8,230 nt of DNA, from positions 1,587 to 9,816 of the forward strand of contig DEIH01000193.1 of NCBI GenBank assembly GCA_002352375.1, in the 5' to 3' direction. The notes beneath the pieces are model-generated. The model worked only from the letters and a program-made list of their open reading frames with translations, did not search any database and had not been told where the DNA came from. Below, piece by piece: positions 1-5,793 of this stretch (the first letter of the stretch is position 1; every line of letters begins with the position of its first letter). The stretch comes from Spirochaeta sp. UBA2779 (GTDB taxonomy: Bacteria; Spirochaetota; Spirochaetia; DSM-2461). The translations under genes and the position numbers were made by a program.

Positions 1-506
1 ACAAGGAATCCGTTATCAATAAACAGTTCTCCATCTACCTCTCGTTCAATTATCCCACCGTAAGCTCCGTACCAGAAGCTTCCTCCATTGGTTCCGCCTA
101 CAGCCAGGAGTTTCATCAAACCCTCACCTGCAAACATGGAAATGAACCCGGCCCAGACAGTTTTTACCTTTACTTTTCCCGCGGAAGCCAGCCATGCTCC
201 TCTCTGCAGGCAGAGGGTTTCCCCTTCTTTCAGATCGACACGTCTTATTTCTCCTGGAACATGCTGTGCCAGGGTAACTTTCCTGGTACCTGGGGTGTTG
301 TTTGAAAAGGTTGAAGCCATCAGACTCTCACCACCGAACCATTTTTTACCCAGAGCTGAAAAGAACCCACCATTCAGATGGGCCTTTATATCGAGATCGG
401 CTGACATGGATTGCATGGCTCCGCTTTCAGCTGTAATTGATTCTCCGGTTTCAAGGTTGATATGGACATGGGCGAAGGCCGGTCCACCTGATATTTCCGC
501 TTTCAT
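1..506 (-). CDS. AIM24/TIGR00266-family protein (3' end beyond window)
   Basis: The first 168 residues are visible; the C-terminal part lies outside the window. The sequence opens MKAEISGGPAFAHV and carries hallmarks of the AIM24/TIGR00266 (DUF124) family: ESGAMQSMS at residues 27-35, a Gly-rich LNGGFF followed by GGESL at 44-62, CLQRGAWLAS at 99-108, WAGF near 118-121, and WYGAYGG at 145-151. Bacterial members are usually about 220-260 residues, so roughly a quarter to a third is missing. The family adopts a beta-rich fold; yeast Aim24 is a mitochondrial inner-membrane organisation factor, but the bacterial role is not established. No signal peptide or membrane segment is seen, so it is probably cytoplasmic. 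The start is well supported: GGAGG at 514-518 lies 7 nt upstream of the ATG. It follows the minus-strand gene at 584-925 by 77 nt without an obvious terminator, so they may share a transcript. Family call is firm; function is unknown. Confidence 0.88.
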   Translation of the reverse strand, partial: MKAEISGGPAFAHVHINLETGESITAESGAMQSMSADLDIKAHLNGGFFSALGKKWFGGESLMASTFSNNTPGTRKVTLAQHVPGEIRRVDLKEGETLCLQRGAWLASAGKVKVKTVWAGFISMFAGEGLMKLLAVGGTNGGSFWYGAYGGIIEREVDGELFIDNGFL

Positions 507-583
507 TCTGATTCCTCCAGCAGAGTTTATTCCCAAGCGAACTTGCGAGCAGTGAACTTGTTCATTCCCGAATTTGGTATCAA

Positions 584-925
584 TTAATCGGGATCGATAT
601 TGTTCAGAGTGATACTTATATCATCAATTTCTGCATTAATGCCGTATACGGTATAGGTATCCCCTTCATCATCCCGGCCTCTGACGTTTATATACAAAGA
701 CTCGAGATTTGCCAGCGGAATTATCAGAGATTCACCATTCAGCAGGGGATTTCCCTTAAGCAGATCTTTTTCCCAGTCTTCTGAATCCAAATTGCTGATA
801 TACAGACCCGATAAAGTAAACCCGGTTTCATTGGTTACCGTGAAAACCTCGTTGTTTTCGGCGGAATACAGCGGCATTGTAATAACGAGCAGTATTGATA
901 TGACACAGATGATTCTTCCGGTCAT
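584..925 (-). CDS. Small secreted protein with one copy of the GDTY-type domain shared with the gene at 3639-4283
   Basis: A 113-residue protein. Residues 1-22 look like a Sec signal peptide: Arg near the N-terminus, a hydrophobic ICVISILLVITMPL core, then a YSA cleavage site. Residues 27-111 form one copy of a domain also present twice in the protein at 3639-4283. Shared positions include VTNETGF (compare ITNQTGY), LYIS, W-x-x-D-L-L, L-x-[DN]-G, a DDEGDTYTVY block (compare EDEEGDTYSFY) and a terminal DDISITLNNID (compare DDVYITLDNLD). I recall similar secreted proteins of unknown function in other bacteria but cannot name the family. An ATG 33 nt upstream is in frame, but I chose the ATG at 925 because AGAGAGG (934-940) sits 8 nt before it and the signal peptide then starts cleanly. 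It probably acts outside the cytoplasmic membrane; no catalytic motif, lipobox or cysteine is seen in the mature part. Confidence 0.85.
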   Translation of the reverse strand: MTGRIICVISILLVITMPLYSAENNEVFTVTNETGFTLSGLYISNLDSEDWEKDLLKGNPLLNGESLIIPLANLESLYINVRGRDDEGDTYTVYGINAEIDDISITLNNIDPD

Positions 926-1010
926 TGTTTTTACCTCTCTACAATTCAAGCTTAACACTGCTCTATAATAATATCCATCATCATAATTCCTTCAGGTATA
1001 AAAAAAAGCA

Positions 1011-1040
1011 TTGATAGCATTTATCTTCTATAGTGTTAAT
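1011..1040 (+). promoter_or_regulatory. Possible sigma70-type promoter of nrdJ
   Basis: TTGATA (1011-1016, five of six to the -35 consensus) is followed after 18 nt by GTTAAT (1035-1040, four of six to the -10). Transcription from here would start near 1047 and pass through the NrdR box at 1063-1078, which suits repression. The -10 is weak, and GATAAT at 1044-1049 is an alternative without a good -35. Confidence 0.3.
1021..1036 (+). promoter_or_regulatory. Partial second NrdR box (right half only)
   Basis: The right half TATAGTGT matches the NrdR consensus perfectly, but the left half is degenerate (about 10 of 16 overall). The 42-bp centre-to-centre offset from the strong box at 1063-1078 puts both on the same face of the helix, which is the main reason to record it. 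It would also overlap the tentative nrdJ promoter. Confidence 0.4.
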
Positions 1041-1062
1041 ACCGATAATCTGTTTATTGAAA

Positions 1063-1078
1063 ACACAATATGTGGTGT
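1063..1078 (+). promoter_or_regulatory. NrdR box upstream of nrdJ
   Basis: ACACAATATGTGGTGT matches about 14 of 16 positions of the published NrdR box consensus (acaCwAtATaTwGtgt), with both ACAC and GTGT arms intact. It lies 69 nt before the nrdJ start. NrdR is the ATP/dATP-sensing zinc-ribbon repressor of ribonucleotide reductase genes, so the site fits the gene it precedes. NrdR usually binds paired sites an integral number of helical turns apart. A second partial box, ending in a perfect right half TATAGTGT (1029-1036), occupies 1021-1036, exactly 42 bp upstream, or four turns. Confidence 0.75.
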
Positions 1079-1134
1079 TTTTTGTTGAAAACGGCTTGTC
1101 ATTGGCGATGCAGTCGGGGCACAATGATAACTCT

Positions 1135-1143
1135 GGGAGGAGG
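1135..1143 (+). promoter_or_regulatory. Ribosome binding site deciding the nrdJ start
   Basis: GGGAGGAGG is a near-perfect Shine-Dalgarno sequence. The GGGAGG part ends 7 nt before the ATG at 1148. The in-frame ATG at 1070 lies inside the NrdR box and would add 26 residues unlike the family, so the downstream ATG is chosen. Confidence 0.85.
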
Positions 1144-1147
1144 GGAT

Positions 1148-3412
1148 ATGTCTATTACCACTCAAAAGAAGTTCACGTTTAAGCAACCGATCAGTGAGGA
1201 AATTTTCAAAAGAAAGTACATGCTTCACGATGAGGAGTCTCCGGAAACTGTCTTTCGCGGTGTTGCCGACGAGGTGGCTTCAGCTGAGGCTGAGGGCCTG
1301 AGAAAAGAGATTGCTGATCGTTTTTACAACGAGATTGTCTCCGGGCGTTTCATACCTGCGGGTCGTATCCTGGCCAATGCCAGACCGTCAAGTCCCATGA
1401 AGAACTACAATAACTGTTTTACCATTGATGTTGAAGATTCTCTTGAAAATATCTATGAATCTCTCGGTGAAGATGCTGTTATCAGTAAAATGGGCGGGGG
1501 TGTAGGATTTGATATCTCAAAACTGCGGCCCAAAGGTGATTCACTTTCCCGGGGAGGTGAATCTTCGGGAGTTGTCAGTTTCCTGAGAATCTTCGATCAG
1601 AGTGCAAAAACAATTATGACCGGCGGACAGCGCCGCAGTGCTCATATTGCTTTACTGGATATCACTCATCCGGATATAGAGGAGTTTATTACTGTAAAAC
1701 AGGGTGATAAGAATAAAGAGCTTACCCAGTTCAATATCTCTGTGAAGATTACCGATGAGTTTATTTCTGCCGTAGAGAGAGATGGCGATTTTGATTTGAG
1801 TTTCGGCGGGAAAGTATATCGGACAGTCAGAGCCAGGGATCTATACGATAAGCTGGCTAAGAATGCCTTTATCCACAATGAACCGGGAATCTTCAATTCG
1901 GATACAGTGCAGCGTTACAACAACGGTTACTGGGCATTTAAAATGGACCGTGTGAACCCCTGTGGTGAGTTGGTGATGCCATCATATTCGCTTTGTTGCC
2001 TTGCAGCGTTGAACCTTTCTTCCTTTGTTTCCGAGCCTTTTACTAAAGAGGCGGATTTTAATTACGGCCTGTTTGCCGAATCCGTGGCAACCGGTATTCG
2101 TTTTCTGGATGATGTTCTGGATGTAACCGATTATCCTCTGGAGAAAATTGAAACATTCTCAAAACAGTGGCGCCGGGTTGGACTGGGTTTTACAGCTCTG
2201 GGAACAGCCATGAGTATGCTGGGAATTACCTATGGATCGGATGAATCGATCGTCTTTGCCGCCGATATGTCTCGAACACTGAGGGATGCCAGCTACCGTG
2301 CTTCCACAGAGCTGTCAGAAGAGAAAGGCAGCTTCCCCTCTTTCGATGCTGAAAAGATTCTGGAGGCTTCCTTTATCCGAAAGCTTCCTGAGGATATCAG
2401 GGAAAGTATCGCGAATTTCGGTTTACGGAATATTCAGATGAACACGGTTGCTCCCACGGGAACCATCAGTCTTTCCATCGGACAGAACTGTTCCAGCGGT
2501 ATAGAACCAGCTTTCGCTCTGCAGTACGACCGGAATATTCGTACCGGCAGAGGAGAGGAAGTAAAAACCGAAACGATTTACGATGCGGCATGGCTGGCAT
2601 GGAAAGATATTACCGGAGAAGAGAAAGCTCCTGAATGGATGGTTACCACGGCGGATATCGACCCCTACCGTTCAATCGATCTACAGGCAGCTGTTCAGGA
2701 AAATATCGATCACAGTATATCTAAAACTCTGAACCTTCCCCCGGATACCACTTTCGATCAGTATAAGGAGCTTTTTTTATACGCTTATCGCAAGGGTTTA
2801 AAAGGATTTACCACCTTCAACCCCCAGGGCAGCATGAAAGGTATTCTGGAATACTCGGAAAAAACGGAAGAAGAAACCATCTCCAGGGATACAGCTCCTT
2901 CTCGTCCGGCAGAGCTTCCCTGTGATATTCACCGGGTGAAAGTACAGGGGAAGCAGTACATCGTTATTACAGGTCGTTTAAACGGCAGTCTTTATGAGGT
3001 GTTCTGGATTGATGTTCCCGACGATCAGGAGGTTTATATCAACGGATATACCAAAGGTATAGTCCGGAAGGTAGGAAAAGGCCGTTACGACCTGGTGATG
3101 GGAGAGAAGAATCCCAGGCTGGTATTAGAGGATTTTACTTCGGTCTATGATACTCCCAATGCATCTCTGGCCCGGTTTGTTTCAATGGCTCTTCGTCATG
3201 GAACCCCCCTGCAGTTCATTATCAAACAGCTGCAGAAAGATACCCACTTCACCGACTTTGAACGGGTTGCCGGCCGGGTTCTTAAAACCTATATACAGGA
3301 AGGTGAGGAAGTGATTTCCGGGGAGAAACGCTGTCCCGAGTGTGAAACAGGTCTGGTATTCCGGGAAGGCTGCGCTACATGCCCCGCCTGTGGATGGAGT
3401 AAGTGTAAGTAG
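1148..3412 (+). CDS. nrdJ: Class II (adenosylcobalamin-dependent) ribonucleoside-diphosphate reductase
   Basis: A 754-residue cytoplasmic enzyme that reduces ribonucleotides to deoxyribonucleotides using a thiyl radical generated from adenosylcobalamin. The active-site motif NPCGE is at 270-274: N270, radical Cys272 and E274. Cys90 in NYNNCF and Cys283 in YSLCC match the reducible disulfide pair; the 272-283 spacing equals that known for the Thermotoga maritima enzyme. Other conserved blocks are KMGGGVGFD (114-122), GGQRRSA (159-165) and APTGTIS (435-441). Residues about 591-697 resemble the TSCPD domain found at the C-terminus of many NrdJ proteins, without the TSCPD cysteine itself. The tail has CPEC (729-732) and CATCPACGWSKC (742-753), the usual zinc-ribbon-like, redox-relay cysteines. 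No N-terminal ATP cone is seen: the catalytic core begins within the first 60 residues, so dATP activity control through a cone is unlikely. Transcription is probably controlled by NrdR, and the gene appears monocistronic, ending at a strong terminator. Confidence 0.96.
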   Translation: MSITTQKKFTFKQPISEEIFKRKYMLHDEESPETVFRGVADEVASAEAEGLRKEIADRFYNEIVSGRFIPAGRILANARPSSPMKNYNNCFTIDVEDSLENIYESLGEDAVISKMGGGVGFDISKLRPKGDSLSRGGESSGVVSFLRIFDQSAKTIMTGGQRRSAHIALLDITHPDIEEFITVKQGDKNKELTQFNISVKITDEFISAVERDGDFDLSFGGKVYRTVRARDLYDKLAKNAFIHNEPGIFNSDTVQRYNNGYWAFKMDRVNPCGELVMPSYSLCCLAALNLSSFVSEPFTKEADFNYGLFAESVATGIRFLDDVLDVTDYPLEKIETFSKQWRRVGLGFTALGTAMSMLGITYGSDESIVFAADMSRTLRDASYRASTELSEEKGSFPSFDAEKILEASFIRKLPEDIRESIANFGLRNIQMNTVAPTGTISLSIGQNCSSGIEPAFALQYDRNIRTGRGEEVKTETIYDAAWLAWKDITGEEKAPEWMVTTADIDPYRSIDLQAAVQENIDHSISKTLNLPPDTTFDQYKELFLYAYRKGLKGFTTFNPQGSMKGILEYSEKTEEETISRDTAPSRPAELPCDIHRVKVQGKQYIVITGRLNGSLYEVFWIDVPDDQEVYINGYTKGIVRKVGKGRYDLVMGEKNPRLVLEDFTSVYDTPNASLARFVSMALRHGTPLQFIIKQLQKDTHFTDFERVAGRVLKTYIQEGEEVISGEKRCPECETGLVFREGCATCPACGWSKCK

Positions 3413-3448
3413 CCGGAGTGTCGTTTGTAGAATAATTAAGTAACAATG

Positions 3449-3485
3449 AAAAAAGGCTAACCTCTGAGGGAGATAGCCTTTTTTT
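3449..3485. terminator. Bidirectional rho-independent terminator between convergent nrdJ and the murD operon
   Basis: AAAAAAGGCTA (3449-3459) and TAGCCTTTTTT (3474-3484) form a perfect inverted repeat. The intervening 14 nt contain CCT-CTG-AGG, which can extend the hairpin. There is a T tract after the stem on the plus strand and, through the A tract, on the minus strand too, so it can stop transcription from both sides. It lies 36 nt past the nrdJ stop and about 155 nt past the stop of the facing gene. Confidence 0.9.
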
Positions 3486-3514
3486 ACTATGAGATTTTCA
3501 AGTCTGAATGAATG

Positions 3515-3557
3515 GTATTACAGTAGAATCAGGGCAGATCTGCGGTTCTACTGATAC
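3515..3557. repeat. Long inverted repeat with internal palindrome
   Basis: CAGTAGAA (3521-3528) pairs perfectly with TTCTACTG (3546-3553). Outside it GTAT (3515-3518) pairs with ATAC (3554-3557) across a 2-nt bulge. Inside lies the 10-bp palindrome GCAGATCTGC (3534-3543). No T tract follows on either strand, so it is not a standard terminator. It falls in the 3' untranslated part of the murD operon transcript and could be an RNA stem or a protein-binding site. Function is unknown. Confidence 0.6.
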
Positions 3558-3615
3558 AATGCTTTCCCTCCGTTCATTCGAAACAAGGGTCGTACCGCAG
3601 GCGAAAGCCGAGGAA

Positions 3616-3641
3616 TGATCCCGACATTCGCTTGGGAATCA
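3616..3641 (-). other. Hairpin starting at the stop codon of the tandem-domain gene
   Basis: On the minus strand the TGA stop begins TGATTCCC, which pairs with GGGATCA eleven bases later with one bulged base, so the stop codon is part of the stem. There is no T tract after it, so it is a weak terminator candidate at best. The adjacent 3558-3615 contains a small GGC-GAAA-GCC hairpin (3600-3609) and a TCATTC/GAATGA pair (3574-3579 and 3613-3618). I see no gene in 3486-3638. Confidence 0.4.
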
Positions 3642-4283
3642 GTCCAGATTGTCCAATGTGATATACACATCATCGCTCTGTACATCGGTGTCGTAGTAGG
3701 AGTAGGTATCCCCTTCTTCGTCTTCGATACGTATGTCAAAAACACTGCCGGGGAAGTTGTTTAAATTGACTGTAAAAGTATCCCCATCCATAAGGACATC
3801 GTCTCCCAGAAGATCCGGTCCCCAGCTCTTACTCTTCTGTTTTATATACAGGTAGTACATGGCATATCCGGTGTCGTTGGTAACATCCACATATCCGTCA
3901 AAATCTCCCCCGGGGCCGTTAACAGTCGCTTCTCCAACAGATCCACCGCTGCTGTCTTCATCGAGATTCGCAAGGGATACAACGACATCGGTCTGTTCCA
4001 CATCCACACTGTAGAAGCTGTAAGTATCACCTTCTTCGTCTTCAACCATGATGTCAAAAACAGATGTTTGATGACCGGAGAGGTACACTCTCTTTGTATC
4101 ACCATCGTACAGATAGTCATCCCCGAGCATATCGTCTCCCCAGTAATCGTTATTTTCATTACTGACATAGACATAATAGATGGTATATCCGGTTTGATTA
4201 GTAATATCCACATAACCGTCAAAGGCGAATAGGCCGGTTGTAAAAAGAAACAGTGCAACCAGCAATAGTGTAGCTTTTTTCAT
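3639..4283 (-). CDS. Secreted protein with two tandem GDTY-type domains
   Basis: A 214-residue acidic protein. Residues 1-20 are a clear signal peptide (KK, then a Leu/Phe-rich core, cut near LFA). Repeat 1 (21-108) and repeat 2 (128-214) align almost without gaps and share roughly 50 of 87 residues, including FDGYVD, TGY, LGDD, DGDT, SVFDI, EDEEGDTYS and a final NLD. A Gly/Ser-rich linker (109-127) joins them. The protein at 584-925 has one diverged copy of the same unit. Beta strands alternating with acidic turns suggest a small beta-sandwich; the acidic EDEEGD turn could bind cations, but this is a guess and it is not a canonical EF-hand. No cysteine or enzyme motif is present. GGGAG (4289-4293) lies 5 nt before the start, and the murD stop is 21 nt upstream, so it is translated from the murD transcript. 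I do not recognise a function. Confidence 0.9.
   Translation of the reverse strand: MKKATLLLVALFLFTTGLFAFDGYVDITNQTGYTIYYVYVSNENNDYWGDDMLGDDYLYDGDTKRVYLSGHQTSVFDIMVEDEEGDTYSFYSVDVEQTDVVVSLANLDEDSSGGSVGEATVNGPGGDFDGYVDVTNDTGYAMYYLYIKQKSKSWGPDLLGDDVLMDGDTFTVNLNNFPGSVFDIRIEDEEGDTYSYYDTDVQSDDVYITLDNLD
3642..3902 (-). repeat. Domain repeat unit 2 of the tandem secreted protein
   Basis: This encodes residues 128-214, the second copy of the domain. Its protein conservation with unit 1 is highest at the FDGYVD start, the LGDD...DGDT turn and the EDEEGDTYS block. The copies have diverged in sequence, so the duplication is not recent. Confidence 0.8.
3960..4223 (-). repeat. Domain repeat unit 1 of the tandem secreted protein
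   Basis: This encodes residues 21-108, the first copy, directly after the signal peptide. It differs from unit 2 mainly in the middle, where it has SNENNDYWG against KQKSKSWG, a one-residue length difference. Confidence 0.8.
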
Positions 4284-4304
4284 ATATACTCCCTTTTTAA
4301 GACT

Positions 4305-5723
4305 TTAGAGCGGTTTGTTTATTAATTCAAGTTTTTTTAAGCTCTCGGTTATTTTTCGACAGGAACTTTTAAAGGCATCACCCCGCTTGAACTCATGCTG
4401 AAACATCCCAAAACTCGTTGCTCCCGGGGAGAGAAGTATCGCATCTCCCGGTACAGCATAATTCTGTGCAGCTATCACTGCGGCATCCATACTCTCATAA
4501 GGGCCTTCAATCACAACTGATGCAGAGCGAAGCCGGGGGATCCATGTCTCTGTTGCACTGCCTTTCAGCATGATGATACGCTTGGGTATGGCAGCCGCCT
4601 CATCAAAGGGAGCAAAGTCAAGTTCTTTGTCTGTACCCCCGGCAATCAGAATTACCGGCCGGTCCATGGCTTTTACAGCAGCGGTACAGGCATCTGGAAT
4701 GGTAGCGGTGGTATCATCGTAGTATCTGATACCTCCGGATTCCAGAAACATTTCCATTCTGTAGGGCACTCCGGAATAGTTGGATATGGAACTGAGTATC
4801 GTCTCGGAATTACAGCCCCAGAGTCTTGCCATCAGGGATGCAAAGAGGCTGTTGATTCTGAAGGGTTCTCCGGGAACCAAAAGCTTTTCCGGGAGAAGCT
4901 GTTCCTTCTCCATGTTATTGGGGGAACTGAACCATCCCCGGCCGGTATCATCCAGGTATGCACCCTGGAAATTCTTATTTTCAGGTACGCCTTTTTTTAC
5001 GAACAATGAATTTCCACCGGAAATCCCGGCCCATCTTTTTCCGTAAGAATCATCAGGGAACACTGAATAATCATCAGAACTGAGATTCTCGAGTATCACT
5101 GTTTTATCAGCCTCGTAATCCTTAAAAGATTCATAGCGGTTCTGATGATCGTGCATCAGGTTTGTAATACCGCAGATTCGGGGGTGAAGTATCCCTCTTC
5201 CCCTCAGGTCTGCCAGCTGCCAGGAGGATAGTTCCAGAATTACCGGACTGTCGGGTTTCAGATCGTGAACAAATGAGAGGGGGCTGACGGTAATATTCCC
5301 ACCAAGTTTTGTCCCCGGATACTGAGTTTTAAGAATGTGGTATAAGGCACTCACGGCGGTGGATTTCCCCTTACTGCCGGTTAATGCCAACAGAGGAGCT
5401 GATGAAGATTTAAGAAAGAGGGAAATATCAGTTTCTATGTTTTTTCTACCTGCAATCCATGGCGAATTTACCGGAACAGCCGGATTCTTAACTATCATAT
5501 CGGCAGTCTCAAAATCTTTTTCCCGGTGAGTTCCTAGCACATATTGAATATCCAGATCCCCAAGTTCTTTAAGGGATGGTTCCAGTTCTGCCTCACCACG
5601 CAGATCGGTGCATGTTATCTCCGCACCCCTTTCGGCAAGAAACCGGGCAGAAGCCGTACCGCCGCCGTGAAGTCCTAAACCCATAACGAGAACTTTCAAT
5701 CCCTGATAATCAATTTGTTCCAT
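4305..5723 (-). CDS. murD: UDP-N-acetylmuramoyl-L-alanine--D-glutamate ligase
   Basis: A 472-residue cytoplasmic Mur ligase that adds D-glutamate to UDP-MurNAc-L-alanine with ATP, the second amino-acid step of peptidoglycan precursor synthesis. The N-terminal UDP-binding domain begins GLKVLVMGLGLHGGG (8-22). The ATP-binding P-loop is TGSKGKST (115-122), followed by GGNI (141-144), ELSSWQL (164-170), ITNLMHDHQNRY (186-197) with the lysine of YEADK (203-207), DDTTAT (336-341), GGTDKELDF (362-370) and LSPGATSFGMF (431-441) before RGDAF. Most MurDs have TNGKST, SSFQL and LSPACASFD, so this is a divergent version with the catalytic framework kept. Length fits the family. I chose the ATG at 5723: the frame stays open for 32 more codons, but these would overlap the divergent gene and look unlike MurD. 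There is no Shine-Dalgarno sequence, and the predicted promoter is almost adjacent, so the message may be near-leaderless. The tandem-domain gene follows after 21 nt. Confidence 0.95.
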   Translation of the reverse strand: MEQIDYQGLKVLVMGLGLHGGGTASARFLAERGAEITCTDLRGEAELEPSLKELGDLDIQYVLGTHREKDFETADMIVKNPAVPVNSPWIAGRKNIETDISLFLKSSSAPLLALTGSKGKSTAVSALYHILKTQYPGTKLGGNITVSPLSFVHDLKPDSPVILELSSWQLADLRGRGILHPRICGITNLMHDHQNRYESFKDYEADKTVILENLSSDDYSVFPDDSYGKRWAGISGGNSLFVKKGVPENKNFQGAYLDDTGRGWFSSPNNMEKEQLLPEKLLVPGEPFRINSLFASLMARLWGCNSETILSSISNYSGVPYRMEMFLESGGIRYYDDTTATIPDACTAAVKAMDRPVILIAGGTDKELDFAPFDEAAAIPKRIIMLKGSATETWIPRLRSASVVIEGPYESMDAAVIAAQNYAVPGDAILLSPGATSFGMFQHEFKRGDAFKSSCRKITESLKKLELINKPL

Positions 5724-5743
5724 AATTTTTTTAACACTATAGG
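5715..5743 (+). promoter_or_regulatory. Predicted promoter of the fecR-like gene
   Basis: TTGTTC (5715-5720) is followed by a 17-nt spacer and TATAGG (5738-5743). The -35 is weak (three of six), the -10 is moderate. The predicted start near 5750 gives a leader of about 44 nt. The -10 shares the CTATAG palindrome (5737-5742) with the murD -10. Confidence 0.4.
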
Positions 5744-5765
5744 GACAGCGGGTTCTATTTGGCAA
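5736..5765 (-). promoter_or_regulatory. Predicted murD operon promoter, overlapping the divergent fecR-like promoter
   Basis: On the minus strand, TTGCCA (5760-5765, five of six) is followed after 18 nt by TATAGT (5736-5741, five of six). Transcription would start near 5729, only about 6 nt before the murD ATG. Its -10 overlaps the -10 predicted on the opposite strand. Confidence 0.6.
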
Positions 5766-5793
5766 GCGCAGTGCAGGGGTGTAGAATAGAGGA

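Noticed and set aside
88..555. A 155-codon plus-strand open frame
   Set aside because: It is the antisense shadow of the AIM24-family gene, which has family motifs and a good ribosome binding site on the other strand.
1070..1147. N-terminal extension of nrdJ to the upstream ATG
   Set aside because: The ATG lies inside the NrdR box, has no ribosome binding site and would add 26 residues unlike the family; the ATG at 1148 has an excellent one.
926..1147. Cobalamin riboswitch upstream of the B12-dependent reductase
   Set aside because: I looked for a B12-box-like sequence and the long structured leader and saw neither; the space is short and is taken up by the NrdR box.
529..3638. ATTCCCAAGCGAA at 529-541 (plus) and 3626-3638 (minus), each near the end of a GDTY-domain gene
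   Set aside because: The orientation relative to the two genes differs and a 13-mer match is near chance expectation for this window.
3548..3745. A 65-codon minus-strand open frame running into the spacer
   Set aside because: It overlaps the end of the tandem-domain gene in another frame, and its conserved-looking part coincides with the hairpin region, so it is not treated as a gene.
3842..4258. A 138-codon minus-strand open frame
   Set aside because: It is an out-of-frame shadow of the tandem-domain gene, with no ribosome binding site and no recognisable motif.
5735..5745. CACTATAGGGA, identical to the core of a T7 phage promoter
   Set aside because: The upstream part of the T7 promoter does not match and nothing phage-like is nearby; the bacterial -10 hexamers explain the sequence.
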